From NCBI GenBank assembly GCA_937983075.1, contig CALKAQ010000020.1, positions 1 through 29,671 of the forward strand: 29,671 nucleotides of DNA. The letters run 5' to 3'. Positions 23,741-29,671 of the stretch are shown piece by piece. The DNA comes from an uncultured bacterium (GTDB lineage Bacteria; Bacillota; Limnochordia; DTU080; JAAYLA01). Positions within the stretch are counted from its first letter, which is position 1; every line of letters starts with the position of its first letter. The translations under genes and the position numbers were made by a program. The notes below the pieces were generated by a model. The model made no database searches and was not told where the DNA came from. It saw only the letters and a program-made list of their open reading frames with translations.

Positions 23741-24076
23741 AACTTGCGCTATCACGTTTAAGGCGATGAGAAGGAGAGTACACTACTGCCACTGTTCCTC
23801 AGAGAAGGGTTGCCGCAGGCTGAGAGCGCCCGAACAGCAAGTAGTGGAATGCACCTTCGAGCTGCAGGTGGAAAGGGCCGCTTCAACGCCTCAGTATACC
23901 GGGTACGCCGGGTACGCCCGTTACAGCGTACAGGTCGGCTATTGGCGGAACATGGGGCTCCGAATAGCCGTACCCCCAAGTTGGAGACAATTGAGCGGTC
24001 TCAAAACAGGGTGGAACCGCGTGGGTCGTTGACTCCCGTCCCTGTAGCCGAATGGTTGCAGATACGGGAGATTTTT
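23741..24076 (+). promoter_or_regulatory. Cysteine-specific T-box riboswitch
   Basis: The leader senses uncharged tRNA-Cys. Stem I opens near GATGAGAAGGAGAG (23765-23778) and has CACTACT (23781-23787) paired with AGTAGTG (23840-23846). The specifier loop follows as GGAA-TGC-ACC, with the Cys codon TGC at 23850-23852. The universal T-box AGGGTGGAACCGCG is at 24008-24021. ACAGGG (24006-24011) can pair with CCCTGT (24040-24045) as antiterminator, competing with the terminator stem. The specifier agrees with the genes it controls, serine acetyltransferase and cysteinyl-tRNA synthetase. Duplicated CCGGGTACG units (about 23898-23915) lie in the stem II/III area. Confidence 0.93.
24033..24076 (+). 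terminator. T-box regulated terminator
   Basis: CTCCCGT (24033-24039) pairs with ACGGGAG (24064-24070), and an inner CTGTAGCC/GGTTGCAG helix has a GAAT loop; TTTTT follows at 24072-24076. Forms when tRNA-Cys is charged. Confidence 0.9.
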
Positions 24077-24125
24077 ATTGCAATCCATCTAGAATCGGTA
24101 AGCTTTTTGTAGGGGGATGCAGGTC

Positions 24126-24782
24126 ATGTTCAAAACCCTCCGTAGGGACATTCAAGCCGTGTTTGAAAGAGATCCGGCAGCCCGCTCGCTTTTGGAGGTT
24201 CTCACCTGTTATCCTGGCCTTCACGCGCTTCAAATGCACCGCATCGCCCATTTCTTTTATCGCCGTCGCCTGTTCTTCATCGCTCGGCTCATCTCCCACA
24301 TCAATCGCTTCTTGACCGGTATTGAAATTCACCCGGGAGCAAAAATCGGCCAAGGCGTGTTCATCGACCACGGCATGGGAGTCGTCATCGGCGAGACCGC
24401 AGAAATCGGTGACAATGTAACCTTGTATCAAGGCGTGGTCCTCGGCGGCAGCGGCAAAGAGAAAGGCAAGCGCCATCCTACGATAGGCAATAATGTGGTC
24501 ATTGCAGCTGGTGCCAAGGTCTTAGGTTCTTTCCGGGTAGGAGACAATTCTCGTATCGGCGCCGGTGCCGTTGTATTGAGAGAAGTGCCGCCCAACTGCA
24601 CCGTGGTGGGAATTCCGGGACGGGTAGTTAAGGAAAACGGACAGCGGGTGGAGCCGATCAACTTGGATCACGCCAACCTGCCGGACCCCATCGATCGGTT
24701 GATACGAGGCATGGCCCAGCGCATTGACGAGCTCGAAATGAGACTGCGGCGGCTCGAAGCGGAAAGAGATGCATCATCGTAA
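24126..24782 (+). CDS. cysE: Serine O-acetyltransferase
   Basis: 218 residues, left-handed beta-helix hexapeptide acyltransferase that makes O-acetylserine, the committed step of cysteine synthesis. The N-terminal helical region is short as in Bacillus CysE. The active-site region IDHGMGVVIGETAEIGDNV carries the catalytic His-Asp, and the hexapeptide turns run to VVGIPGRVVK. The C-terminal tail is charged and predicted coiled-coil. The start is ATG 24126: AGGGGG at 24111 fits it with ten nucleotides, whereas ATG 24117 touches that site. Controlled by the Cys T-box. Confidence 0.96.
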   Translation: MFKTLRRDIQAVFERDPAARSLLEVLTCYPGLHALQMHRIAHFFYRRRLFFIARLISHINRFLTGIEIHPGAKIGQGVFIDHGMGVVIGETAEIGDNVTLYQGVVLGGSGKEKGKRHPTIGNNVVIAAGAKVLGSFRVGDNSRIGAGAVVLREVPPNCTVVGIPGRVVKENGQRVEPINLDHANLPDPIDRLIRGMAQRIDELEMRLRRLEAERDASS

Positions 24783-24815
24783 GCATTGGACACCAAGTTA
24801 GGGGAGAGAGTAGCG

Positions 24816-26297
24816 TTGTCACTTCGACTATACAATACGCTCACGCGGCAGCAAGAAGCTTTCGAACCTTTGGACGGCAAGACGGTTCGCATGTATTCTT
24901 GCGGGCCGACGGTTTACGACTACATTCATTTGGGCAACGCACGGGCTTTCGTAGTTCCGGATGTGCTGAAACGGTATCTGAAAGCTTCCGGATATGACGT
25001 CATCCATGTTCAAAACATCACCGACATTGAAGACAAGATTATTGGCCGTGCACAAGAAGAAGGCGTATCGTTTCGTGTGATTGTCGATCGATACGCGCAA
25101 GCCTATTTCGAAGACCTCGAGGCCCTTGGCTGTCAGAAACCCGATCACAATCCCAAAGCGTCCGAACATATCGACGATATGATCGCTTTGATTGAACGGC
25201 TTATTGAGCGTGATCTCGCCTACGTCAGCGGTGGCGACGTGTTTTTTGCCGTCCACAAGTTCCCGAACTACGGACGCCTTTCCCGTCAAAGCTTGGATGA
25301 TTTGATCGCAGGCGCTCGGGTGGAGGTCGGAGAGGAAAAGCGCCATCCGGCCGATTTCGCCTTGTGGAAAGCGGCCAAAGAGGGTGAACCCTACTGGGAA
25401 AGCCCGTGGGGGCGCGGGCGTCCCGGTTGGCACATTGAGTGTTCGGCCATGTCCATGCATTATCTCGGACAGCCTTTTGACATTCACACCGGCGGTGCAG
25501 ACCTGGTGTTCCCTCACCACGAAAACGAGATTGCGCAAAGCGAAGGTGCCACCGGCAAACCGTTTGCAAGGTTCTGGATTCACAACGGCTATATTAACGT
25601 GGACGGGGAAAAAATGGCGAAATCACGGGGCAATTTCTTTACGCTGCGTGATATCCTGAAGTCCTATCCGGCACCGGTGGTTCGGTTGTTCTTGCTGTCC
25701 AAGCATTATCGTTCGCCCATCGAATTCAATCAAGAAGTGATGGAAAGCACGCAACGAGGCTATGAACGCTTGACGGAAGCGGTGGCCGCGCTGCGGCGGC
25801 GGGTTGCCGGCGAGTACGTGACTCAAGATCGCCCCGAGACCGATGACGAGGCAGCCGCCGAAGTTTATGCGTTCGTCGATCGCCAGCGGGAACAATTCCA
25901 CCAAGGCATGGATGACGATTTGAACACACCGGTCGCTTTGGCCGCGCTGTACGAGCTCGCTCGCTACGCGAACGGCTGGACGCACCGGCCAAAGGCGGAA
26001 ATGACACCGGAAGTCGAAAAGGCCCTTGGCCATTTGCTGCACGTGATGGTGGAGCTCGCCGATATCCTGGGTCTGGATACCACCCCGCAACAGCAAACCG
26101 AGGGTACGCCGGAACTTGTCCATGAGCTGATTGAACTGCTTGTCGGTGTACGTCATGAAGCACGTCAAGAACGCAATTTCGCATTGGCCGACCGAATTCG
26201 TGACCGTTTGGCGGCTATGGGCATCGTCCTCGAAGACGGTCCCGAAGGGACGCAGTGGAAAATGTCCGGTGCGGGGACAGCGAATCGGGAGTCGTGA
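24816..26297 (+). CDS. cysS: Cysteinyl-tRNA synthetase
   Basis: 493 residues, class Ia synthetase. HIGH motif appears as HLGN and KMSKS as KMAKS; zinc-binding residues are the Cys in CGPTVYDY, the Cys in HIECSAM, and His/Glu in VFPHHENE. An inserted connective segment and C-terminal anticodon-binding DALR-like region follow. The start is TTG 24816, with GGGGAG nine nucleotides upstream; it gives MSLRLYNTLTR, the usual family N-terminus, whereas TTG 24786 has no ribosome site. The protein is slightly longer than the roughly 466-residue B. subtilis enzyme. It is 33 nt after cysE and just before mrnC. Confidence 0.96.
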   Translation: MSLRLYNTLTRQQEAFEPLDGKTVRMYSCGPTVYDYIHLGNARAFVVPDVLKRYLKASGYDVIHVQNITDIEDKIIGRAQEEGVSFRVIVDRYAQAYFEDLEALGCQKPDHNPKASEHIDDMIALIERLIERDLAYVSGGDVFFAVHKFPNYGRLSRQSLDDLIAGARVEVGEEKRHPADFALWKAAKEGEPYWESPWGRGRPGWHIECSAMSMHYLGQPFDIHTGGADLVFPHHENEIAQSEGATGKPFARFWIHNGYINVDGEKMAKSRGNFFTLRDILKSYPAPVVRLFLLSKHYRSPIEFNQEVMESTQRGYERLTEAVAALRRRVAGEYVTQDRPETDDEAAAEVYAFVDRQREQFHQGMDDDLNTPVALAALYELARYANGWTHRPKAEMTPEVEKALGHLLHVMVELADILGLDTTPQQQTEGTPELVHELIELLVGVRHEARQERNFALADRIRDRLAAMGIVLEDGPEGTQWKMSGAGTANRES

Positions 26298-26298
26298 T

Positions 26299-26736
26299 AT
26301 GTTCGAGCAGGGCAAGCATACCTTTCGAGACGCCGCCGCCATGTTGCAGCCCGGCGGGGTCGAACCGCAGCACCTGTCGCCGTTGACGCTGGCCTACGTA
26401 GGCGATGCCGTGTTTGAGCTCGCCGTACGGACGCGCATTGCCGCGACCGAGGCCGGGCCCGTGCGTGCTTTGCATGAGCGAGCGAGCCATTGGGTGTGCG
26501 CCGAAAGCCAGGCGCGGATGATGCACCACTTGATGGATCGATTGCGCGAAGACGAAGCTGTTGTCGTCAAGCGTGCCCGCAATACGAAAAGCACGGTCCC
26601 ACGCAACGCCCGTGTGAGCGACTACCGCTACAGCACGGCCTTTGAGGCGCTCTTAGGTTATTTGTATCTGTCGTGCAACTTCGATCGATTGAACGATTTG
26701 ATCGACGCGGCATTAAATTCTGCAGAGGACGGGTGA
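26299..26736 (+). CDS. mrnC: Mini-ribonuclease III
   Basis: 145 residues, an RNase III catalytic domain without a dsRNA-binding domain, which matures 23S rRNA ends in Bacillus. The signature LAYVGDAVFELAVR holds the catalytic acidic residues, and the second acidic helix is YRYSTAFEALLGYLYLS. The start is ATG 26299, with GGGAG seven nucleotides upstream, one nucleotide after the cysS stop. The upstream open frame to 26131 is an out-of-frame run through cysS. Position after cysS is the conserved Bacillus order. Confidence 0.95.
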   Translation: MFEQGKHTFRDAAAMLQPGGVEPQHLSPLTLAYVGDAVFELAVRTRIAATEAGPVRALHERASHWVCAESQARMMHHLMDRLREDEAVVVKRARNTKSTVPRNARVSDYRYSTAFEALLGYLYLSCNFDRLNDLIDAALNSAEDG

Positions 26737-27602
26737 GCCAATTGCAGATCAAGCGCAGGCGCGGCGAGCGCAGCTGGCGGCAATCCAATCAAGGTTCAAC
26801 GGGAGCCGGGCGGCAGTCGGCGATTGATGGAAATCGGCCGCTGGTCGATTTACGGCATGAACGTCTGATCATCGGGCGCAATCCGGTGCTCGAAGCTCTT
26901 GCGGCGGGGACGAAACTGCGTTGCCTGTGGATAGCGGGCGATGAAGCCAAGAGTGATGTCGCGCGCCTGGTTAAGGCTGCTCAAGACGCCGGCGTCCCGG
27001 TGCATACGGTCTCACGCGCAGAAATTGAAAGGATGGCCGGTGCCCCGGGGCATCAAGGGGTGGCAGCCGCCGCCGCACCGTTTGCGTATGCAACCGTGGA
27101 GGCGCTGCTTGAACGTGCGGCCGATCTGAATCAACCACCGCTGTTGGTGATGCTCGATCACATGGAGGATCCCCAGAATTTCGGGTCACTCGTGCGCACA
27201 AGTGAGGCGGCGGGCGTGCACGGCGTGATCATTCCGGAACGACGGGCGGTCGGCGTCACCCCGGCGGTCGGTAAGGCTTCGGCCGGCGCTGTTGAGCACA
27301 TGCCGATTGCACGTGTCACCAACCTGACTCGCGTTATCGAACAGCTGCAGAAAGCCGGTTTGTGGATTGTGGGGGCGGACATGTCCGGGGAACGCACGCT
27401 GTATGAAACCGATTTGCGCGGTCCCGTCGCCATCGTCATCGGATCCGAAGGGCGGGGATTGTCCCGCTTGGTTCGGGAACGCTGTGATGAACTGATTAAG
27501 ATACCGATGTTCGGGCGAACCCAGTCGCTGAATGCCGCGGTTGCAGGAGCGTTGTTGATTTACGAAGCGGTGCGTCAGCGCTCGCTTGTGGCACCAATTT
27601 AG
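26733..27602 (+). CDS. rlmB: 23S rRNA (guanosine-2'-O)-methyltransferase, RlmB/TrmH family
   Basis: 289 residues, SPOUT knot methyltransferase. The substrate-binding N-terminal domain includes RNPVLEAL and the HQGVAAAAA motif; the knot contains DPQNFGSLVRTSEAAG, IGSEGRGLS and SLNAAVAGALL, the three family motifs. A basic, low-complexity start of about 40 residues (KRRRGERSW) precedes the domain. The start is GTG 26733, overlapping the mrnC stop as GTGA, with AGAGG just upstream; TTG 26742 is an alternative. The target guanosine is inferred by family. It ends the cysE operon; yacP normally follows and is absent. Confidence 0.92.
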   Translation: MSQLQIKRRRGERSWRQSNQGSTGAGRQSAIDGNRPLVDLRHERLIIGRNPVLEALAAGTKLRCLWIAGDEAKSDVARLVKAAQDAGVPVHTVSRAEIERMAGAPGHQGVAAAAAPFAYATVEALLERAADLNQPPLLVMLDHMEDPQNFGSLVRTSEAAGVHGVIIPERRAVGVTPAVGKASAGAVEHMPIARVTNLTRVIEQLQKAGLWIVGADMSGERTLYETDLRGPVAIVIGSEGRGLSRLVRERCDELIKIPMFGRTQSLNAAVAGALLIYEAVRQRSLVAPI

Positions 27603-27704
27603 ATGATTGGATGGTATTCCAGACGGAATGATCCTTTGTTTCGAACGGTGTTCGTTTCTTACGAAAACCGCTTTCTAAAGGCCTTGGAGGCACTTTCGAA
27701 TTTC

Positions 27705-27733
27705 TTGACGCTTAAAACCGCTTAGTGTATAAT
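27705..27733 (+). promoter_or_regulatory. Sigma-A promoter in the rlmB-sigH interval
   Basis: TTGACG (27705-27710), 17-nt spacer, perfect TATAAT (27728-27733). Transcription would begin near 27740, about 500 nt before sigH. Confidence 0.85.
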
Positions 27734-27739
27734 GAGCCC

Positions 27740-27885
27740 AGAGTTTAGCGACAAAGCCCTTGGCGAAGGAGTTTTTCAACCAACATCAGGTGACTCCGGC
27801 AATGCCCCGGAGCCCTCGATAAATTTCGACACCCCCCTAACTTGTCGTCGGGGAGGACAAGTTAGGGCATTCAGTTTCGTTTTTC
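27740..27885 (+). ncRNA. Candidate structured RNA downstream of the 27728 promoter
   Basis: A promoter is followed by a CTCCGG/CCGGAG hairpin (27794-27812) and a perfect 12-bp stem CCCTAACTTGTC/GACAAGTTAGGG (27835-27846 with 27856-27867), then TTTTT at 27880-27884. No reading frame fits. It matched none of the riboswitch, SRP, 6S or RNase P patterns I know. It is either a small RNA or the first part of the sigH leader. Confidence 0.4.
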
Positions 27886-27966
27886 GAGTGCGCGATGCAG
27901 CTTGAGTCGTAAAATTTCAGCAGGTTTCTATCGAACTTCGGTAGGTTATTTATTGATTACAATGTC

Positions 27967-28090
27967 AGCCTAGAAGAATCGGCGAGCTCTGCTCTCACCA
28001 AAAGGGTATTTGCCCGTTGATGGCTATCCCAAATGCCAGGGAAGGGCGCGGGGCTTACTTACCATTGTGCTTCTAGGCTTTGTTTTTTCT
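27967..28090 (+). promoter_or_regulatory. Long-range stem in the sigH upstream region
   Basis: AGCCTAGAAG (27967-27976) pairs perfectly with CTTCTAGGCT (28070-28079), closing a 93-nt domain that can itself fold (GAGC/GCTC; GGTATTTG with CAAATGCC), and is followed by TTTGTTTTTTC. Its layout recalls a riboswitch with a terminator-like end, but no known class was recognised. The remainder to 28239 holds a CCCACATGTGGG palindrome (28156-28167). Confidence 0.4.
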
Positions 28091-28239
28091 CTTCCTTATT
28101 CCTTTCGAGTTTCACAGGCTGCTGTCAGTCAGACGGACGCGTTAGGTGGGGGCATCCCACATGTGGGCTTGGGGAACGGGCAGTTGCTGCACGACTCCTA
28201 CTATCCCCTTCCATAACACACCCGGCGGAGGCGACGTGG

Positions 28240-28905
28240 ATGAGTTTGTCTGTTGAACGAAATCCTTACAGGGGATTCGAGGAGTTAGGTGACGAAGAAG
28301 TAGTTGCTTATGCCCGGGACGGCGATGATGTTGCTCTCGAATATCTCATCCATAAGTACAAAAATTTTGTTCGGGCGAAGGCCCGGTCGTATTTTCTCAT
28401 TGGTGCCGACCGCGAAGACATCGTCCAGGAAGGCATGATCGGTCTCTACAAGGCAATCCGGGATTTTCGGGCCGACAAGCTTGCTTCATTCAGAGCCTTT
28501 GCTGAGCTTTGCATTACTCGACAAATTATTACTGCAATCAAAACAGCAACCCGCCAAAAACACATTCCGCTCAACTCGTATGTTTCGCTCAACAAGCCGA
28601 TTTATGACGAGGAGTCCGATCGAACCTTGATGGACATCATTCCGGGCATGAAAGTCAGCGATCCAGAAGAACTCGTCATAAGCCGTGAAGAGTTTATTGA
28701 CATCGAGAACAAAATGAGCGAGTTCTTAAGCGAGTTAGAGTGGAAAGTCCTCATGTATTATCTTGAAGGCAAATCCTATCAGGAAATTGCCGAGGCGCTT
28801 TCCCGCCATGTCAAGTCGGTCGACAACGCACTGCAGCGAGTAAAGCGGAAGCTCGAGCGTTATTTGGAGAAGCGCGAAAGCGAAATGAATCGACGTGGCG
28901 ATTAG
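28240..28905 (+). CDS. sigH: RNA polymerase sigma-H factor (early sporulation / transition state)
   Basis: 221 residues, sigma-70 family. Region 2 contains KYKNFVRAKARSYFLIGADR, EDIVQEGMIGLYKAIRDF and AFAELCITRQIITAIKTATR, nearly the B. subtilis SigH sequence; region 4 contains YLEGKSYQEIAEALSRHVKS and ends VKRKLERYLEKR. It directs transcription of transition-phase, competence and sporulation-initiation genes. The start is ATG 28240, with GGAGG eight nucleotides upstream. In relatives rpmG-secE-nusG often follow; here a tRNA cluster does. The long structured upstream region suggests post-transcriptional control, which is inferred. Confidence 0.97.
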   Translation: MSLSVERNPYRGFEELGDEEVVAYARDGDDVALEYLIHKYKNFVRAKARSYFLIGADREDIVQEGMIGLYKAIRDFRADKLASFRAFAELCITRQIITAIKTATRQKHIPLNSYVSLNKPIYDEESDRTLMDIIPGMKVSDPEELVISREEFIDIENKMSEFLSELEWKVLMYYLEGKSYQEIAEALSRHVKSVDNALQRVKRKLERYLEKRESEMNRRGD

Positions 28906-28919
28906 AAACAGGAAGCAGC

Positions 28920-28949
28920 TTGACAAGAACAAATCGTTCGTGTTATGAT
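28920..28949 (+). promoter_or_regulatory. Promoter of the first tRNA gene
   Basis: Perfect TTGACA (28920-28925), 18-nt spacer, TATGAT (28944-28949). It begins 15 nt after the sigH stop. Confidence 0.82.
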
Positions 28950-28974
28950 TTCTGCGCTGTCGTGTGATTCGTAC

Positions 28975-29050
28975 GCCAGCGTAGCTCAGCTGGTAGAGCA
29001 AGGGCCTTGTAAGCTCTAGGTCGGGGGTTCAAGTCCCCCCGCTGGCTCCA
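28975..29050 (+). tRNA. tRNA-Thr (anticodon TGT)
   Basis: 76 nt with CCA encoded. Acceptor GCCAGCG/CGCTGGC; D arm with AGCTGGTAGA; anticodon stem AGGGC/GCTCT with loop CTTGTAA; T arm GGGGG-TTCAAGT-CCCCC. Anticodon TGT reads ACA (Thr). Confidence 0.96.
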
Positions 29051-29059
29051 ACCGCTGAT

Positions 29060-29076
29060 GACGCCAAAGCGGCGTC
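29060..29076 (+). repeat. Hairpin after tRNA-Thr
   Basis: GACGCC-AAAGC-GGCGTC (29060-29076) lies ten nucleotides after the tRNA end, with no T run. One of three T-less hairpins in the tRNA spacers. Confidence 0.5.
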
Positions 29077-29173
29077 CCCGATCTTGGATCTTGAAGTGGG
29101 GGCGCACGCTTCTGGCGGAACGTTAATTCCTTGCCTGGCGTAAAGTCGGGCAAAACGCTCAGCAGAGCGATCC

Positions 29174-29202
29174 TTGACAAATCGCATAGCACATGATAAA
29201 CT
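29174..29202 (+). promoter_or_regulatory. Second tRNA promoter, before tRNA-Tyr
   Basis: Perfect TTGACA (29174-29179), 17-nt spacer, TAAACT (29197-29202), 43 nt before tRNA-Tyr. The remainder of the 29051-29245 spacer holds no gene. Confidence 0.65.
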
Positions 29203-29245
29203 ATAAAATGTGCCACGTTTTTGAGGTACTTGACGCAATGAGCGT

Positions 29246-29330
29246 GGAGGGGTACCGAAGTGGTCAACCGGGGCAGACTGTAAATCTGTTGGCGTAGCCT
29301 TCGCAGGTTCGAATCCTGCCCCCTCCACCA
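29246..29330 (+). tRNA. tRNA-Tyr (anticodon GTA)
   Basis: 85 nt, class II with a long variable arm (TTGGCGTAGCCTTC region), acceptor GGAGGGG/CCCCTCC, anticodon loop ACTGTAA, CCA encoded. Confidence 0.96.
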
Positions 29331-29341
29331 TCTACCTCTCT

Positions 29342-29356
29342 CGCCGCTTGGCGGCG
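29342..29356 (+). repeat. Hairpin after tRNA-Tyr
   Basis: CGCCGC-TTG-GCGGCG (29342-29356), GC-only stem, no T run. Likely a processing or spacer hairpin. Confidence 0.45.
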
Positions 29357-29390
29357 GGAATGAGGTTTCATGAGTTCACATCATGTGCGC

Positions 29391-29467
<77 letters not shown>

Positions 29468-29469
29468 AC

Positions 29470-29495
29470 AGCTCTCCTCGATTTTGAGGAGAGCT
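29470..29495 (+). repeat. Hairpin between tRNA-fMet and tRNA-Thr
   Basis: AGCTCTCCTC-GATTTT-GAGGAGAGCT, ten base pairs, no T run after it. It resembles a terminator stem without its U tract. Confidence 0.6.
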
Positions 29496-29499
29496 ATAC

Positions 29500-29575
<76 letters not shown>

Positions 29576-29581
29576 TGCAAC

Positions 29582-29615
29582 AAGCTCTTGGGCATCTGTT
29601 GCCCAAGAGCTTTTT
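29582..29615 (+). terminator. Intrinsic terminator of the tRNA cluster
   Basis: AAGCTCTTGGGCA (29582-29594) pairs with TGCCCAAGAGCTT (29600-29612), loop TCTGT, then TTT. A 13-bp perfect stem, the only spacer hairpin in the cluster with a T run. Confidence 0.92.
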
Positions 29616-29643
29616 CTGTGTGCCCGGCATGTCTGCCGAGCCG

Positions 29644-29663
29644 GAGGGCTGAAAGAAGCCCTC
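29644..29663 (+). repeat. Hairpin at the window edge
   Basis: GAGGGCT-GAAAGA-AGCCCTC, seven base pairs. The window ends eight nucleotides later, so it cannot be placed; it could belong to the leader of the next gene. Confidence 0.35.
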
Positions 29664-29671
29664 ACCACCCA

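Noticed and set aside
27740..27885. 6S RNA, SRP RNA, RNase P RNA or c-di-AMP riboswitch
   Set aside because: None of the conserved cores or the long paired-end layout of these families could be found.

Overview
The window looks like chromosome from a spore-forming Gram-positive bacterium (Firmicutes, Bacillales-like; possibly the Alicyclobacillus/Tumebacillus neighbourhood, although genus cannot be settled from this sequence). The evidence is a CotF-type coat protein tail, spmA/spmB, sigH, a ctsR-mcsA-mcsB-clpC operon with a CtsR operator, a Cys T-box, strong AGGAGG-type ribosome sites and sigma-A promoters. GC is moderate to high. Of 31 genes called, 11 appear to start at GTG or TTG. No insertion sequence, prophage or CRISPR array was seen.

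Layout. (1) 1-2540: the end of a coat protein gene, a DUF983 membrane protein, and a PHP histidinol phosphatase divergent from a Cof-type HAD phosphatase. (2) 2567-7425, minus strand: spmA-spmB, then a promoter, a ResA-like thioredoxin and three tandem overlapping M42 (TET-type) aminopeptidases. (3) 7556-16280, plus strand: a class V aminotransferase, the CtsR-controlled operon ctsR-mcsA-mcsB-clpC, a terminator, then radA and disA on their own promoter. (4) 16451-18803: a minus-strand MazG-like small protein divergent from carD, followed by a single-ORF IspD-IspF fusion. (5) 18781-22243, minus strand: ribD-ribE-ribBA-ribH, whose leader holds what looks like an internally deleted FMN riboswitch. 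(6) 22475-27602, plus strand: lgt and a NUDIX hydrolase, then a Cys-specific T-box controlling cysE-cysS-mrnC-rlmB. (7) 27603-28239: a 637-nt gene-free, promoter-bearing, highly structured interval before sigH. (8) 28975-29575: tRNA-Thr(TGT), Tyr(GTA), initiator Met(CAT) and Thr(GGT), ended by a strong terminator.

The backbone follows the classical Bacillus order ctsR-mcsAB-clpC-radA-disA-yacL-ispD-ispF-gltX-cysE-cysS-mrnC-rlmB-yacP-sigH, but yacL, gltX and yacP are not at their usual places. A rib/lgt/NUDIX block sits where gltX would be, and ispD and ispF are fused. The most interesting items are the apparent FMN-riboswitch deletion scar, the structured sigH upstream region, the three coupled M42 peptidases, the IspDF fusion with a retained internal ribosome site, and the degenerate MazG-like gene between disA and carD. 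I did not find an unmistakably new multi-gene system; most of the window is core chromosome.
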